A stretch of 8,368 bases of DNA, from the NCBI RefSeq assembly GCF_946885855.1, contig NZ_CAMPHH010000148.1, forward strand, positions 1 to 8,368, written 5' to 3'. The notes beneath the pieces were generated by a model, which worked only from the letters and a program-made list of their open reading frames with translations, was not told the DNA's origin and made no database searches. The stretch's first letter is position 1. Every line of letters starts with the position of its first letter. Position numbers and translations under genes: made by a program. This DNA is from an uncultured Actinotalea sp. GTDB lineage: Bacteria > Actinomycetota > Actinomycetes > Actinomycetales > Cellulomonadaceae. Shown in pieces: positions 1-6,298 of this stretch.

Positions 1-120
1 GAGCCATCTGGAAGATTTCGTTGCGCTTCTTCTCGCCGCCGGAGAAGCCCTCGTTGACCGAGCGCTTGGTCAAATCGGCACTGATTTCGACGAGGCGCGC
101 CTTCTCCCGCATCAGGCCGA
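1..120. other. Lower-GC segment with atypical codon use at left edge
   Basis: A hand count gives about 61% GC for positions 1-120, against 78% for 301-360 and similarly high values over the other genes. Read on the minus strand as SufC it uses GAA, AGT, GAT and TTG codons that the neighbouring genes almost never use. The SufC resemblance fades at about positions 105-125, so the junction with the SulP-like part probably lies there. Codons AGA, TTG and TTT up to about 195 hint that the atypical region may extend further. Confidence 0.55.
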
Positions 121-286
121 GGAACGCGACCGCAAACGCGGCGAGCACCATCACCATCAGCGCGGCGGGCAGGCGCGGCAACAATCTCGGCGAGACCAGG
201 AGGACCACGAGCGAGCCCATACCCACCGCGAGCGTCGGCAGGTCCGGCTGCTCGTTGTCGAACGAGTCCGGCAGGTTCTCCGTCAT
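1..286 (-). CDS. Chimeric partial frame: SulP-like membrane segment joined to SufC-like ATPase fragment
   Basis: Seen: from an ATG at 286 the minus strand stays open for 95 codons to the left edge. Residues 1-15 are acidic and polar. Residues 16-58 form two hydrophobic stretches with [11 protein letters not shown] between them, a pattern resembling an internal part of SulP anion transporters. Residues 59-95 are a SufC segment: [19 protein letters not shown] carries the SufC form of the ABC signature (GFSGGEKKR). No known protein family joins these two parts. A complete SufC would have its Walker A motif and some 140 residues before this point, and they are absent. Actinobacterial SufC usually reads KKRHEILQLE here, so the fragment looks foreign. 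No convincing ribosome site precedes 286, so the start is uncertain. Possibilities are an assembly or library chimera, or a recombination remnant. The SufC identification is firm; the SulP one is moderate. Confidence 0.5.
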   Translation of the reverse strand, partial: MTENLPDSFDNEQPDLPTLAVGMGSLVVLLVSPRLLPRLPAALMVMVLAAFAVAFLGLMREKARLVEISADLTKRSVNEGFSGGEKKRNEIFQMA

Positions 287-489
287 GTCGCCACGGTGGC
301 ACCGGGCGCGGACGGGCGCATCCGGAGGGCGCGGGCGCGAGGTCGAGGTGACGGATGCGATCTTCCTGCCCTTGGGGTTACCGTGACGACGCCCTTCCTC
401 GCCCGGACCACGCCGGGGAGGGCGCCACGCGGCGTCAAGGACGACGGTCGCCACCGATCGTCCGGCGCCCCTGCGACGGAGGCTGTGCG
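287..489. other. Intergenic region before the STAS gene
   Basis: These 203 nt hold no frame with recognisable protein content on either strand. They lie between the divergent left-edge frame and the STAS gene and would carry the STAS promoter. A TACCGT at 379-384 fits the loose actinobacterial TAnnnT -10 pattern, and GGTTACC at 377-383 is a 7-nt near-palindrome, but I see no matching -35 and do not call a promoter. Confidence 0.4.
478..482 (+). promoter_or_regulatory. Shine-Dalgarno site of STAS gene
   Basis: GGAGG, seven nt before the ATG at 490. It decides the start within a longer open frame that reaches back to 355. Confidence 0.7.
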
Positions 490-834
490 ATGGCGGGCTG
501 GGACAAGAGTGGGTCTGTCGGGGGGATCACCGTCACGGAGACGCCGGAGGCGACCGTGGCGCACCTATGGGGGGAGATCGACGACGCCCTGCGGCAGCAG
601 GCCGGTTCGGTGCTCGCCCGGGCCCTGGACCGCGACCTGCCGGTCGTGCTGGACACGAGCCGCGTGGAGTTCATCGACTCCGCGGGGATCGCGTTCCTCA
701 TCCAGCTGTGCACCATCGGCCGGGAGGAGGGGCTCACCGTGACCCTCAAGGACCCGCCGCCGGTCGTCAGCGAGGTCATCGAGATCCTCGGCCTGACGGA
801 GATGTTCGGCGGACCCGCGCCCGTGGCCGGCTGA
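490..834 (+). CDS. STAS-domain protein, anti-sigma factor antagonist-like
   Basis: Protein of 114 residues, the usual size of a stand-alone SpoIIAA/RsbV-type STAS domain. The conserved core is [20 protein letters not shown] (residues 52-71), with S64 in the D-S-A-G motif at the place of the serine phosphorylated in anti-sigma antagonists. The ATG at 490 is preceded by GGAGG at 478-482, seven nt away, which fixes the start although the frame is open further upstream. In the family such proteins bind a serine-kinase anti-sigma factor and release a sigma factor; phosphorylation of the serine blocks this. No kinase or sigma gene is next to it here, so its partner is unknown. It is convergent with the metallo-hydrolase gene. 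The region before about 12 and after 100 has no recognisable motif. The family is secure; the specific role is inference. Confidence 0.85.
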   Translation: MAGWDKSGSVGGITVTETPEATVAHLWGEIDDALRQQAGSVLARALDRDLPVVLDTSRVEFIDSAGIAFLIQLCTIGREEGLTVTLKDPPPVVSEVIEILGLTEMFGGPAPVAG

Positions 835-838
835 CCGG

Positions 839-853
839 GTCCGGCGTCCGGAC
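839..853. terminator. Short hairpin between convergent STAS and hydrolase genes
   Basis: GTCCGG-CGT-CCGGAC is a perfect 6-bp GC-rich stem with a 3-nt loop, starting five nt after the STAS stop codon within the 48-nt convergent gap. There is no T-tract on either side, so it is at best a weak or bidirectional terminator or an mRNA 3'-end stabiliser. Confidence 0.4.
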
Positions 854-882
854 GTCACCGTGCCCGGTCGTGGCCTCGGTCG

Positions 883-1734
883 TCATCGGGTCGCCAGGGC
901 CGCGAGCTGTCGTGCGTGCTCGCCCCGCAGCCACGGGTCGGCGAGCCGGGGGTCCTCAGGCGTGCGCCCGCCGGACAGGGCGTCGAGGTAGGCCCGATCG
1001 GCGGCGAGCCGCTCCCGCAGCCCCGCGGCGTCGGTGACGTGCCCGTGCCCGGGTACCAGGACCCTGACGGCGTACCGCTGCGCCGCGGCCTCGAGCGTGT
1101 CCAGCGTCGCCCGGTAGTCCGCCAGCGGTTCCGCCGCGGCGTCGTCCAGCAGCGGGATCTCCAGGTCCGAGAGCACGTCGCCGGCGACGAGCACCCCGGT
1201 GTCGGGCACGACGAGCGCCGCGGAGCCGGGCGCGTGCGCGGCGTAGGGGACGACGACGACCTCGCGCGCCGCCCAGGGCAGCAGCACGTCACCTTCGGTG
1301 GTCGTCCTGTCCGCGACGGGGCCGCCGCAGGCCCCCGCCACCGCGTCCAGCGGCGTCAGCCGGGCGACGGTCGCCGGGTCGTGACCCGCGCCGTCGTCGG
1401 CGGCCGAGCGCACGAGCGGCCCCCGCTCGCGCTCCGCCGTCGCGACGCAGGCCGCCGTGGCCCAGCGCGGCACGTCCCCGAGCCCCTCGTGCCACAGCAC
1501 GTGGTCCCAGTGCGGGTGCGTCGCGAAGCCCGCGACGGGCGTCCAGCCCCGGCGGCGCACCTCGCGCGCGAGGCCGGCCACCTCCGCGGCGGTCAGGGCG
1601 GGGTCGACGACGACGCACGTGCCGTCCGCGGCGACGAGCACGGTCGACGTCGTCGTGTAGCGGACCGCTGTGACCACGTGGACGCCGGGCGCCACCTCGA
1701 CGAGGTCCCGGCCCTCGTCGTCGGTGCGCGCCAT
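883..1734 (-). CDS. Metallo-beta-lactamase-fold hydrolase
   Basis: Protein of 283 residues. The zinc-binding HxHxDH motif is complete as THPHWDHV (H73, H75, D77, H78). The further ligands of the fold are also in place: H167 in AAHAPGS, D186 in VAGDVLSD and H230 in VPGHGHV. An N-terminal beta-sandwich ([10 protein letters not shown], then [15 protein letters not shown]) fits the superfamily. There is no signal peptide or membrane segment, so it is probably cytoplasmic. The ATG at 1734 overlaps the ppgK stop by one nt (TGATG), which indicates translational coupling as the last gene of map-ppgK-hydrolase. The superfamily includes glyoxalase II, lactonases, thioesterases and beta-lactamases. Nothing in the sequence tells me which substrate is used, so I give no gene symbol. 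It should not be called a beta-lactam resistance enzyme on this evidence. Confidence 0.9.
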   Translation of the reverse strand: MARTDDEGRDLVEVAPGVHVVTAVRYTTTSTVLVAADGTCVVVDPALTAAEVAGLAREVRRRGWTPVAGFATHPHWDHVLWHEGLGDVPRWATAACVATAERERGPLVRSAADDGAGHDPATVARLTPLDAVAGACGGPVADRTTTEGDVLLPWAAREVVVVPYAAHAPGSAALVVPDTGVLVAGDVLSDLEIPLLDDAAAEPLADYRATLDTLEAAAQRYAVRVLVPGHGHVTDAAGLRERLAADRAYLDALSGGRTPEDPRLADPWLRGEHARQLAALATR

Positions 1735-2516
1735 CAGTCGAGCTCGCCCCCGCGCGCGGCGAGGGCGGCGGCGCCGACGATGCCGGCGGCGTTGCGCAGC
1801 TGCGCGGGCACGATGGGCGTGCGCAGGTCCAGCAGGGGCAGGAAGCTCTCGTGCTTCTTGCTCACGCCACCCCCGACGACGATGAGGTCGGGCCAGAACA
1901 GGTCCTCGACGACCCGGAAGTAGCGCTGCAGCCGCTGCGCCCACTGCTCCCAGGACAGGTCCTCGCGGTCCCGGGCGCTGTCCGCGGCGCGGGACTCCGC
2001 GTCGTACCCGTCGATCTCGAGGTGTCCCAGCTCCGTGTTGGGCACGAGCGTCCCGTCGACGACGAGGCACGAGCCGATGCCGGTGCCGAGGGTCACGACG
2101 AGCACCACCCCCGGCCGGTCCTTCGCGGCCCCGTAGACGGTCTCCGCGTAGCCGGCGGCGTCCGCGTCGTTGACGGCGAGGACACGGCGGCCGGTCGCCG
2201 CGGCGACGACGGCGGTGACGTCCGTCCCGATCCAGGAGTCGTCGACGTTGGCCGCGGACCGGGCCACCCCGTGCTGGATGACCGCCGGGAAGGTGACGCC
2301 GATCGGCAGGTCGGCCGGGAGGTGGAAGGAGTCGACCACCTCCGCGACGGTGGCGGCGACCGCGTCGGGGGTCGCCGGCTGCGGCGTGGGGATGCGCACG
2401 CGGTCGGCGGCGAACTCGCCGCGGGCGAGGTCCACGGGGGCGCCCTTGATCCCGCTGCCGCCGATGTCGACGCCGAAGGCCGTGCCGGTCAGGTGGGCCG
2501 GGTCGCGGGTCGTCAC
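1734..2516 (-). CDS. ppgK: Polyphosphate/ATP-dependent glucokinase (ROK family)
   Basis: Protein of 260 residues that phosphorylates glucose to glucose 6-phosphate with polyphosphate or ATP; this activity is known for actinobacterial PpgK. Visible motifs are the phosphate loop [12 protein letters not shown] (14-25), [11 protein letters not shown] (44-54), [12 protein letters not shown] (87-98), the catalytic Asp in VNDADAAG (N116-D117), the second phosphate motif TLGTGIGS (142-149) and NTELGHLE (160-167). As in other PpgK proteins, the CxCGxxGC zinc motif of many ROK proteins is absent. Order and spacing match mycobacterial PpgK closely. The start is a GTG at 2516 whose GTGA overlaps the map stop by four nt; no ATG lies nearby in frame, so re-initiation after map translation is likely. 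The stop overlaps the downstream hydrolase start. It is the middle gene of the operon. Confidence 0.93.
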   Translation of the reverse strand: MTTRDPAHLTGTAFGVDIGGSGIKGAPVDLARGEFAADRVRIPTPQPATPDAVAATVAEVVDSFHLPADLPIGVTFPAVIQHGVARSAANVDDSWIGTDVTAVVAAATGRRVLAVNDADAAGYAETVYGAAKDRPGVVLVVTLGTGIGSCLVVDGTLVPNTELGHLEIDGYDAESRAADSARDREDLSWEQWAQRLQRYFRVVEDLFWPDLIVVGGGVSKKHESFLPLLDLRTPIVPAQLRNAAGIVGAAALAARGGELD

Positions 2517-3403
2517 GGCAGCGTGAGGATCTCGGCGCCGGTCTCGGTCACGACCAGCGTGTGCTCGAACTGGGCGCTGCGCCTGCGGTCCTTGGTGACG
2601 ACCGTCCACCCGTCGTCCCACATCTCCCAGTCCGGCGTGCCGAGGTTCAGCATGGGCTCGATGGTGAACACCATCCCGGTCTCGATGACCGTGTCGTGGT
2701 GCGGCGCGGCGTCGTAGTGCGGGACGACCAGGCCGGAGTGGAAGGCCTCGCCGACGCCGTGGCCGGTGAAGTCGCGCACCACGCCGTAGCCGAACCGGCG
2801 CGCGTAGGTCTCGATGACCCGCCCGATGACGTTGAGCTGCCGCCCGGGGGCGACGGCCTTGATCCCGCGCATCATCGCCTCGTGGGTGCGCTCGACGAGC
2901 AGCCGGGACTCCTCGTCCACGTCCCCGACGAGGAACGTCGCGTCCGTGTCGCCGTGCACCCCGTGCTTGTAGGCGGTGATGTCGACGTTGACGATGTCCC
3001 CGTCCTGCAGCACCGTCGAGTCCGGCACCCCGTGGCAGATCACCTCGTTGACCGAGGTGCACAGGGACTTGAGGAACGGCACCTGGCGCGGGTGCGGCTG
3101 GTACCGCAGCGTCGAGGGGTACGCGTCGTGGTCGCAGAGGAACTCGTGGCCGATGCGGTCCAGCTCGTCCGTGGTGATGCCGGGCGCGACGTGCTTGCCG
3201 ACCTCCTCCAGCGCCTGGGCGGCGATGCGCGAGGCGATCCGGATGCGCTCGATCGTCTCCGCGTCCTTGACCTCCGAGCCGGTGAACCGCAGCTCGCGGT
3301 CCTTCCCGACGTACTCGGGCCGCTCGATGTGCGGCGGGACCTCTCGGAGGGGGCTGACCGTCCCGGGCACGAGCGTGCCCGTCGGCGCGTGCGCGATCGA
3401 CAT
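2513..3403 (-). CDS. map: Type I methionine aminopeptidase with N-terminal extension
   Basis: Protein of 296 residues that removes the initiator methionine from new proteins in the cytoplasm. All five metal ligands are visible: D141 (VNVDITA), D152 (HGDTDATF), H215 ([11 protein letters not shown]), E249 (FTIEPM) and E280 (QFEHTL), plus substrate-binding H124 (VICHGVP). About 40 residues precede the pita-bread domain and contain prolines and ERPEYVG, as in the mycobacterial MapB/MetAP1c type. Oddity: between Y101 and K112, where the family normally reads Y-x-G-F-P-K, there are six extra residues ([10 protein letters not shown] in place of xGFP). The ATG at 3403 has no ribosome site but a TAGACT hexamer seven nt upstream, which suggests a leaderless transcript. 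It is the first gene of the operon with ppgK and the hydrolase, and is divergent from the small gene at 3468. Confidence 0.95.
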   Translation of the reverse strand: MSIAHAPTGTLVPGTVSPLREVPPHIERPEYVGKDRELRFTGSEVKDAETIERIRIASRIAAQALEEVGKHVAPGITTDELDRIGHEFLCDHDAYPSTLRYQPHPRQVPFLKSLCTSVNEVICHGVPDSTVLQDGDIVNVDITAYKHGVHGDTDATFLVGDVDEESRLLVERTHEAMMRGIKAVAPGRQLNVIGRVIETYARRFGYGVVRDFTGHGVGEAFHSGLVVPHYDAAPHHDTVIETGMVFTIEPMLNLGTPDWEMWDDGWTVVTKDRRRSAQFEHTLVVTETGAEILTLP

Positions 3404-3410
3404 GGCTGGC

Positions 3411-3416
3411 AGTCTA
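3411..3416 (-). promoter_or_regulatory. Putative -10 hexamer of a leaderless map promoter
   Basis: Minus-strand TAGACT ends seven nt before the map ATG and fits the actinobacterial TAnnnT -10 consensus. Transcription would then start at or next to the A of the ATG. No TTGACA-like -35 is seen at normal spacing, which is common in such genomes. The absence of a Shine-Dalgarno sequence before map supports the call. Confidence 0.55.
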
Positions 3417-3450
3417 CGAAAGGCGGCGCCCGCCGCCCGGTCGAGCCGGC

Positions 3451-3460
3451 GAGGAGGAGG
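3451..3460 (+). promoter_or_regulatory. Strong Shine-Dalgarno site of the 68-residue protein gene
   Basis: GAGGAGGAGG ends seven nt before the ATG at 3468. It is the strongest ribosome site in the window and supports this short gene as real. Confidence 0.75.
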
Positions 3461-3467
3461 GACTGCC

Positions 3468-3674
3468 ATGGCCCCGCACGACGACGACGCGGTGAAGCGC
3501 TTCTGGTTCAACCCGGGCACCGGGGAGGTGGAGGAGGGCGCGGAGAGCCCGTGGACGGAGCGGATGGGCCCGTACGCCACCCGCGAGGAGGCGCATGCGG
3601 CGCTGCAGGAGGCCCGGCGGCGCACCGAGACCTGGGACGAGGCGGACCGCCGCTGGAAGGAGTGGGAGGACTGA
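3468..3674 (+). CDS. Conserved small hypothetical protein, SPOR-like
   Basis: Protein of 68 residues, acidic and very rich in charged and aromatic side chains, with no signal peptide or membrane helix. It starts with a polar stretch, then [14 protein letters not shown] (11-24), [20 protein letters not shown] (27-46) and a charged helix ending in WKEWED. The WFNxxTGxVEEG...GPYxTREEAxxAL pattern resembles short actinobacterial proteins that annotation often labels SPOR-domain, because GPY-x-T-x-x-EA looks like one SPOR repeat; I recall this from memory and have not checked it. True SPOR domains bind denuded peptidoglycan outside the membrane, but without export signals this protein is more likely cytoplasmic and of unknown function. 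A strong ribosome site supports translation. It lies head to head with map (64 nt between starts) and tail to tail with panB (16 nt). Confidence 0.8.
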   Translation: MAPHDDDAVKRFWFNPGTGEVEEGAESPWTERMGPYATREEAHAALQEARRRTETWDEADRRWKEWED

Positions 3675-3690
3675 TCTCACCCGGCGAACC

Positions 3691-4515
3691 TCACTCCGCG
3701 AAGCTGTGCGCCTCCGAGGGGAACGTCCGGCCGCGCACGTCCTCGTTGTAGGCCCGCGCCGCCGCGCCGAGCGCCGCGCCGATCTCGGCGTACCGCTTGG
3801 CGAAGCGCGGGGACCAGTCCGACAGCCCGGCCATGTCGGTCCAGACGAGCACCTGGCCGTCGCACTCGGGCCCGGCGCCGATGCCGATGGTCGGGATCGC
3901 GAGCACCTCGGTGACGCGCGCCGCCACGGGCGCGGGCACCATCTCCAGGACGACGGCGAACGCGCCCGCCTCCTGCAGGGCCAGCGCGTCCTCCGAGAGC
4001 CGCTGCGCGGCGTCGTCGCCCCGGCCCTGGACGCGCTTGCCGCCCAGGACGTTCTCCGACTGCGGCGTGAAGCCGACGTGCCCCATGACCGGGATGCCGG
4101 TCGAGGTGAGCAGGTGGACGTGGTCGGCCACCCGGCGGCCGCCCTCGAACTTCACCGCGTGCGCGCCGCCCTCCTTCATGAGCCGCACCGCGGTCGTGTG
4201 GGCCTGCTGCGGGGAGGCCTCGTAGGAGCCGAACGGCAGGTCGGCGACGACGAGCGCCCGCCGCACCGCGCCGGCCACGGCGCGGGTGTGGTGGACCATG
4301 TCCTCCACCGTGACCGGGATGGTCGTGGCGTGGCCGAGCATGTTGTCGCCCACGGAGTCCCCGACGAGCAGCACGTCGGTCCCGGCGTCGTCGAGGATGC
4401 GCGCCGTCGGCGCGTCGTAGGCGGTGAGCATCGTGATGCGCTCGCCGCGCTCCTTCGCCTGGCGCAGGTGGTGGACCCGCACCCGCCGCGGGGGCGTGGC
4501 GGACGACTCGCTCAT
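3691..4515 (-). CDS. panB: 3-methyl-2-oxobutanoate hydroxymethyltransferase
   Basis: Protein of 274 residues catalysing the first committed step of pantothenate, hence CoA, synthesis: transfer of a hydroxymethyl group from 5,10-methylene-tetrahydrofolate to alpha-ketoisovalerate to give ketopantoate. Motifs are [16 protein letters not shown] (27-42), [13 protein letters not shown] with metal-binding D53 (49-61), [10 protein letters not shown] with D92 (89-98), AVKFEGG with K122 and E124, [14 protein letters not shown] (140-153) and [10 protein letters not shown] with catalytic E191. Length and residue spacing match E. coli PanB (D45, D84, K112, E114, E181). The ATG at 4515 overlaps the nadE stop by four nt (ATGA), and a Shine-Dalgarno-like AAGGGA lies eight nt upstream inside nadE. 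It is the last gene of nadE-panB. No panC or panD is visible in the window. Confidence 0.96.
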   Translation of the reverse strand: MSESSATPPRRVRVHHLRQAKERGERITMLTAYDAPTARILDDAGTDVLLVGDSVGDNMLGHATTIPVTVEDMVHHTRAVAGAVRRALVVADLPFGSYEASPQQAHTTAVRLMKEGGAHAVKFEGGRRVADHVHLLTSTGIPVMGHVGFTPQSENVLGGKRVQGRGDDAAQRLSEDALALQEAGAFAVVLEMVPAPVAARVTEVLAIPTIGIGAGPECDGQVLVWTDMAGLSDWSPRFAKRYAEIGAALGAAARAYNEDVRGRTFPSEAHSFAE

Positions 4516-6161
4516 CGGTGAGTTCCCTTCGGCTCGCGCCAGGCGCTGGTCACCGGAAGCCTACGGTCCCGGCCGAACGCCAGGGCCGTCACCTTGGGAC
4601 CCGGCGGGTACTGCCGCCGCTTCCACTCCGCGCGGTCGACGAGGGCGAGCACCTTGTCGACCACGGCCTCGTCGAAGCCGCGCGCGAGCAGCTCCTCGCG
4701 GCCCTCGGCGTGCTCGACGTAGGCGTCGAGCACCTCGTCGAGCAGGTCGTACGGCGGCAGGGAGTCGGTGTCCACCTGGCCGGGGGAGAGCTCCGCCGAC
4801 GGCGGCTTGGTGATCGAGCTCTCCGGGATGGGCGGGATCTGGCCGGCGTCCAGCGCCGCGTTGTTGCGCCACCGCGCGAGCTGCCAGACGCGGGACTTGT
4901 CGACGTCCTTGATCGGGGCGAAGCCGCCGACGGCGTCGCCGTAGATGGTCGAGTAGCCCACGGCCAGCTCGGACTTGTTGCCCGTCGCCAGCACGAGGTG
5001 CCCCTCGACGTTGGACAGGCCCATGAGGATGACGCCGCGGACGCGGGCCTGGAGGTTCTCCCCGGCCACGCCGGGCAGGTCCATCTCGCCCTCGAACGCG
5101 TCGACCATGGGCGCGATCGGCTGGAGGCGGAAGTCCGCGCCGATGCGCCGCGCGAGGTCCTGCGCGTCGTCGAGGGAGTGCTGGGAGGAGTGCCGCGAGG
5201 GCATCCCGACGCCGACGACGTTCTCCCCGCCGATCGCGTCCGCCGCGATCGCGGCGACGAGCGCCGAGTCGATGCCGCCGGAGAAGCCGAGCACGACGGA
5301 GGAGAACCCGTTCTTGCGGACGTAGCCGCGCAGACCGGTGACCAGCGCGCTGTAGACCTCCTCGTCGGGGTCCAGGGGCGGGGCGAGGAGGCCGGGCCGC
5401 GGGTCGCCGTCGTCGGGCAGCTCGCACAGCAGCAGGTGCTCGACGAACTGCGGCGACCCGGCGACCGGCGTCCCGTCGGAGGCGACCACGAAGGAACCGC
5501 CGTCGAAGACGAGGTCGTCCTGCGCGCCGACCATGTTGACGTAGGCGACGGGCGCGGCGACCTCCGGGGCCCGGCGCCGCGCGAGCTCGCCGCGCAGGTG
5601 CCCCTTGCCCTCCTCGTAGGGCGAGCCGTTGAGCACGGCGAGCAGGTCCACGCCCTCGGCGGCGAGCTGGGCGACGGGGCCCCCGTCCTGCCAGATGTCC
5701 TCGCAGATCACCACGCCCACGCGTCGCCCGTCGACGTCCACGACGCACGGCTGCGTGCCCGAGGCGAAGATCCGGTGCTCGTCGAAGACGCCGTAGTTGG
5801 GCAGGTGGTGCTTGTCGTACCGGGCGAGCACCTCGCCGCCGCGGACGACGACGGCCTGGTTGGTCGCCCGGCCGGCCTCGGTGCGGCCGAGCGTGCCGAG
5901 CACGACGGTGACGTCGCCGAGGCCCTCCTCGACGAGGCGGCGCAGGACGTCCTGCAGGGCGCGGTCGGCGGCGCGCGCGAAGGAGTCGCGCAGCGCGAGG
6001 TCCTCGAGCGGGTAGCCGGTCAGCGTCATCTCGGGGAAGAGGACGAGGCGCGCACCGGCGTCGGCGGCGTCCCGGGTCCACTCCACGACGCGGTCGGCGT
6101 TGCCGGCCACGTCCCCCACGCGGGTGTCGATCTGGGCCAGGGCGATGGTCAGCGGCGCCAT
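4512..6161 (-). CDS. nadE: Glutamine-dependent NAD+ synthase (nitrilase domain + synthetase domain)
   Basis: Protein of 549 residues that amidates nicotinic acid adenine dinucleotide to NAD+ with ATP, taking ammonia from glutamine. The N-terminal nitrilase-type glutaminase domain (about 1-260) has the full catalytic triad E44 ([11 protein letters not shown]), K117 ([14 protein letters not shown]) and C153 (VVICEDIWQ). The C-terminal synthetase domain has the ATP pyrophosphatase loop [11 protein letters not shown] (SGGIDS, 294-299), [27 protein letters not shown] and ITKPPSAEL. It is shorter than mycobacterial NadE (about 680 residues) and of the size of the other bacterial two-domain forms. 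I chose the ATG at 6161 because [10 protein letters not shown] is the normal start of the nitrilase domain; the frame is open a further 14 codons upstream. A TAGGGT seven nt before this ATG may be a leaderless -10. First gene of nadE-panB, divergent from glnA2. Confidence 0.96.
   Translation of the reverse strand: MAPLTIALAQIDTRVGDVAGNADRVVEWTRDAADAGARLVLFPEMTLTGYPLEDLALRDSFARAADRALQDVLRRLVEEGLGDVTVVLGTLGRTEAGRATNQAVVVRGGEVLARYDKHHLPNYGVFDEHRIFASGTQPCVVDVDGRRVGVVICEDIWQDGGPVAQLAAEGVDLLAVLNGSPYEEGKGHLRGELARRRAPEVAAPVAYVNMVGAQDDLVFDGGSFVVASDGTPVAGSPQFVEHLLLCELPDDGDPRPGLLAPPLDPDEEVYSALVTGLRGYVRKNGFSSVVLGFSGGIDSALVAAIAADAIGGENVVGVGMPSRHSSQHSLDDAQDLARRIGADFRLQPIAPMVDAFEGEMDLPGVAGENLQARVRGVILMGLSNVEGHLVLATGNKSELAVGYSTIYGDAVGGFAPIKDVDKSRVWQLARWRNNAALDAGQIPPIPESSITKPPSAELSPGQVDTDSLPPYDLLDEVLDAYVEHAEGREELLARGFDEAVVDKVLALVDRAEWKRRQYPPGPKVTALAFGRDRRLPVTSAWREPKGTHR
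4524..4529 (-). promoter_or_regulatory. Shine-Dalgarno site of panB inside nadE
   Basis: Minus-strand AAGGGA, eight nt before the panB ATG at 4515, lies within the last codons of nadE. It supports the 4-nt ATGA overlap as the real panB start. Confidence 0.5.
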
Positions 6162-6168
6162 GGCTGCC

Positions 6169-6174
6169 ACCCTA
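6169..6174 (-). promoter_or_regulatory. Putative -10 hexamer of a leaderless nadE promoter
   Basis: Minus-strand TAGGGT ends seven nt before the nadE ATG, the same spacing as at map. The following GGCAGCCATG also nearly repeats the map start region. No clear -35 is seen. The alternative is that AGGGTGG, five nt from the ATG, works as a Shine-Dalgarno site on a leadered transcript. Confidence 0.5.
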
Positions 6175-6218
6175 ACGACGCGGTGACGACGCCGCGTGCC
6201 CACGCCGTCGTCCGCGCC

Positions 6219-6250
6219 GTGTCCGCGCGGTGTCCGCGCGGTGTCCGCGT
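6219..6250. repeat. Three 11-bp direct repeats between nadE and glnA2
   Basis: The unit GTGTCCGCGCG occurs at 6219-6229 and 6230-6240, followed by GTGTCCGCGT at 6241-6250 (a third, nearly complete copy). The period of 11 bp is close to one helical turn, so all copies face the same side of the DNA. Each junction makes the palindrome CCGCGCGG (6223-6230 and 6234-6241). The block sits 49 nt before the glnA2 start and 58 nt before the nadE start, where a regulator of either gene could bind, but slippage in a GC-rich spacer would look the same. Confidence 0.6.
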
Positions 6251-6285
6251 GGGGGGCACGTTCACCTGATCGTCATGCGGGTGCG

Positions 6286-6292
6286 GCAGGAT
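6286..6292 (+). promoter_or_regulatory. Ribosome site or -10 element before glnA2
   Basis: GCAGGAT precedes the glnA2 ATG at 6299. Read as GCAGGA it is a Shine-Dalgarno site with 7-nt spacing. Read as CAGGAT it is one base off the TAnnnT -10 pattern, six nt from the ATG, as at a leaderless gene. The sequence alone does not separate the two. Confidence 0.4.
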
Positions 6293-6298
6293 GTCGGC

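Noticed and set aside
355..489. Upstream extension of the STAS frame from an ATG at 355
   Set aside because: The extra 45 residues are arginine/proline-rich with no family match, whereas the ATG at 490 has a well-spaced GGAGG and gives the normal STAS length.
883..1734. Antibiotic-resistance beta-lactamase
   Set aside because: The metal motif is shared by the whole superfamily. There is no signal peptide, and the gene is coupled to housekeeping genes.
2561..3751. A 396-codon plus-strand frame opposite map that also runs across the small gene
   Set aside because: Antisense shadow of map; repetitive valine/aspartate/arginine composition, no ribosome site, and it conflicts with two better supported genes.
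6162..6203. Upstream start for nadE adding 14 residues (MGTRRRHRVVRVAA)
   Set aside because: The nitrilase domain starts at [10 protein letters not shown]. The extension is basic and not family-like, and the putative -10 and ribosome-site signals both favour 6161.
4518..6269. A 583-codon open frame on the plus strand opposite nadE
   Set aside because: It is exactly antisense to a complete nadE with all catalytic residues. Its composition is the low-complexity V/D/G/R/A mix produced by GC-rich codons read backwards, and it has no recognisable domain.
6230..6298. Upstream start for glnA2 at 6230
   Set aside because: The added residues come from the repeat-containing spacer. GlnA2 proteins begin at the MDKQQEF-like sequence encoded from 6299, which has its own ribosome-site-like sequence.
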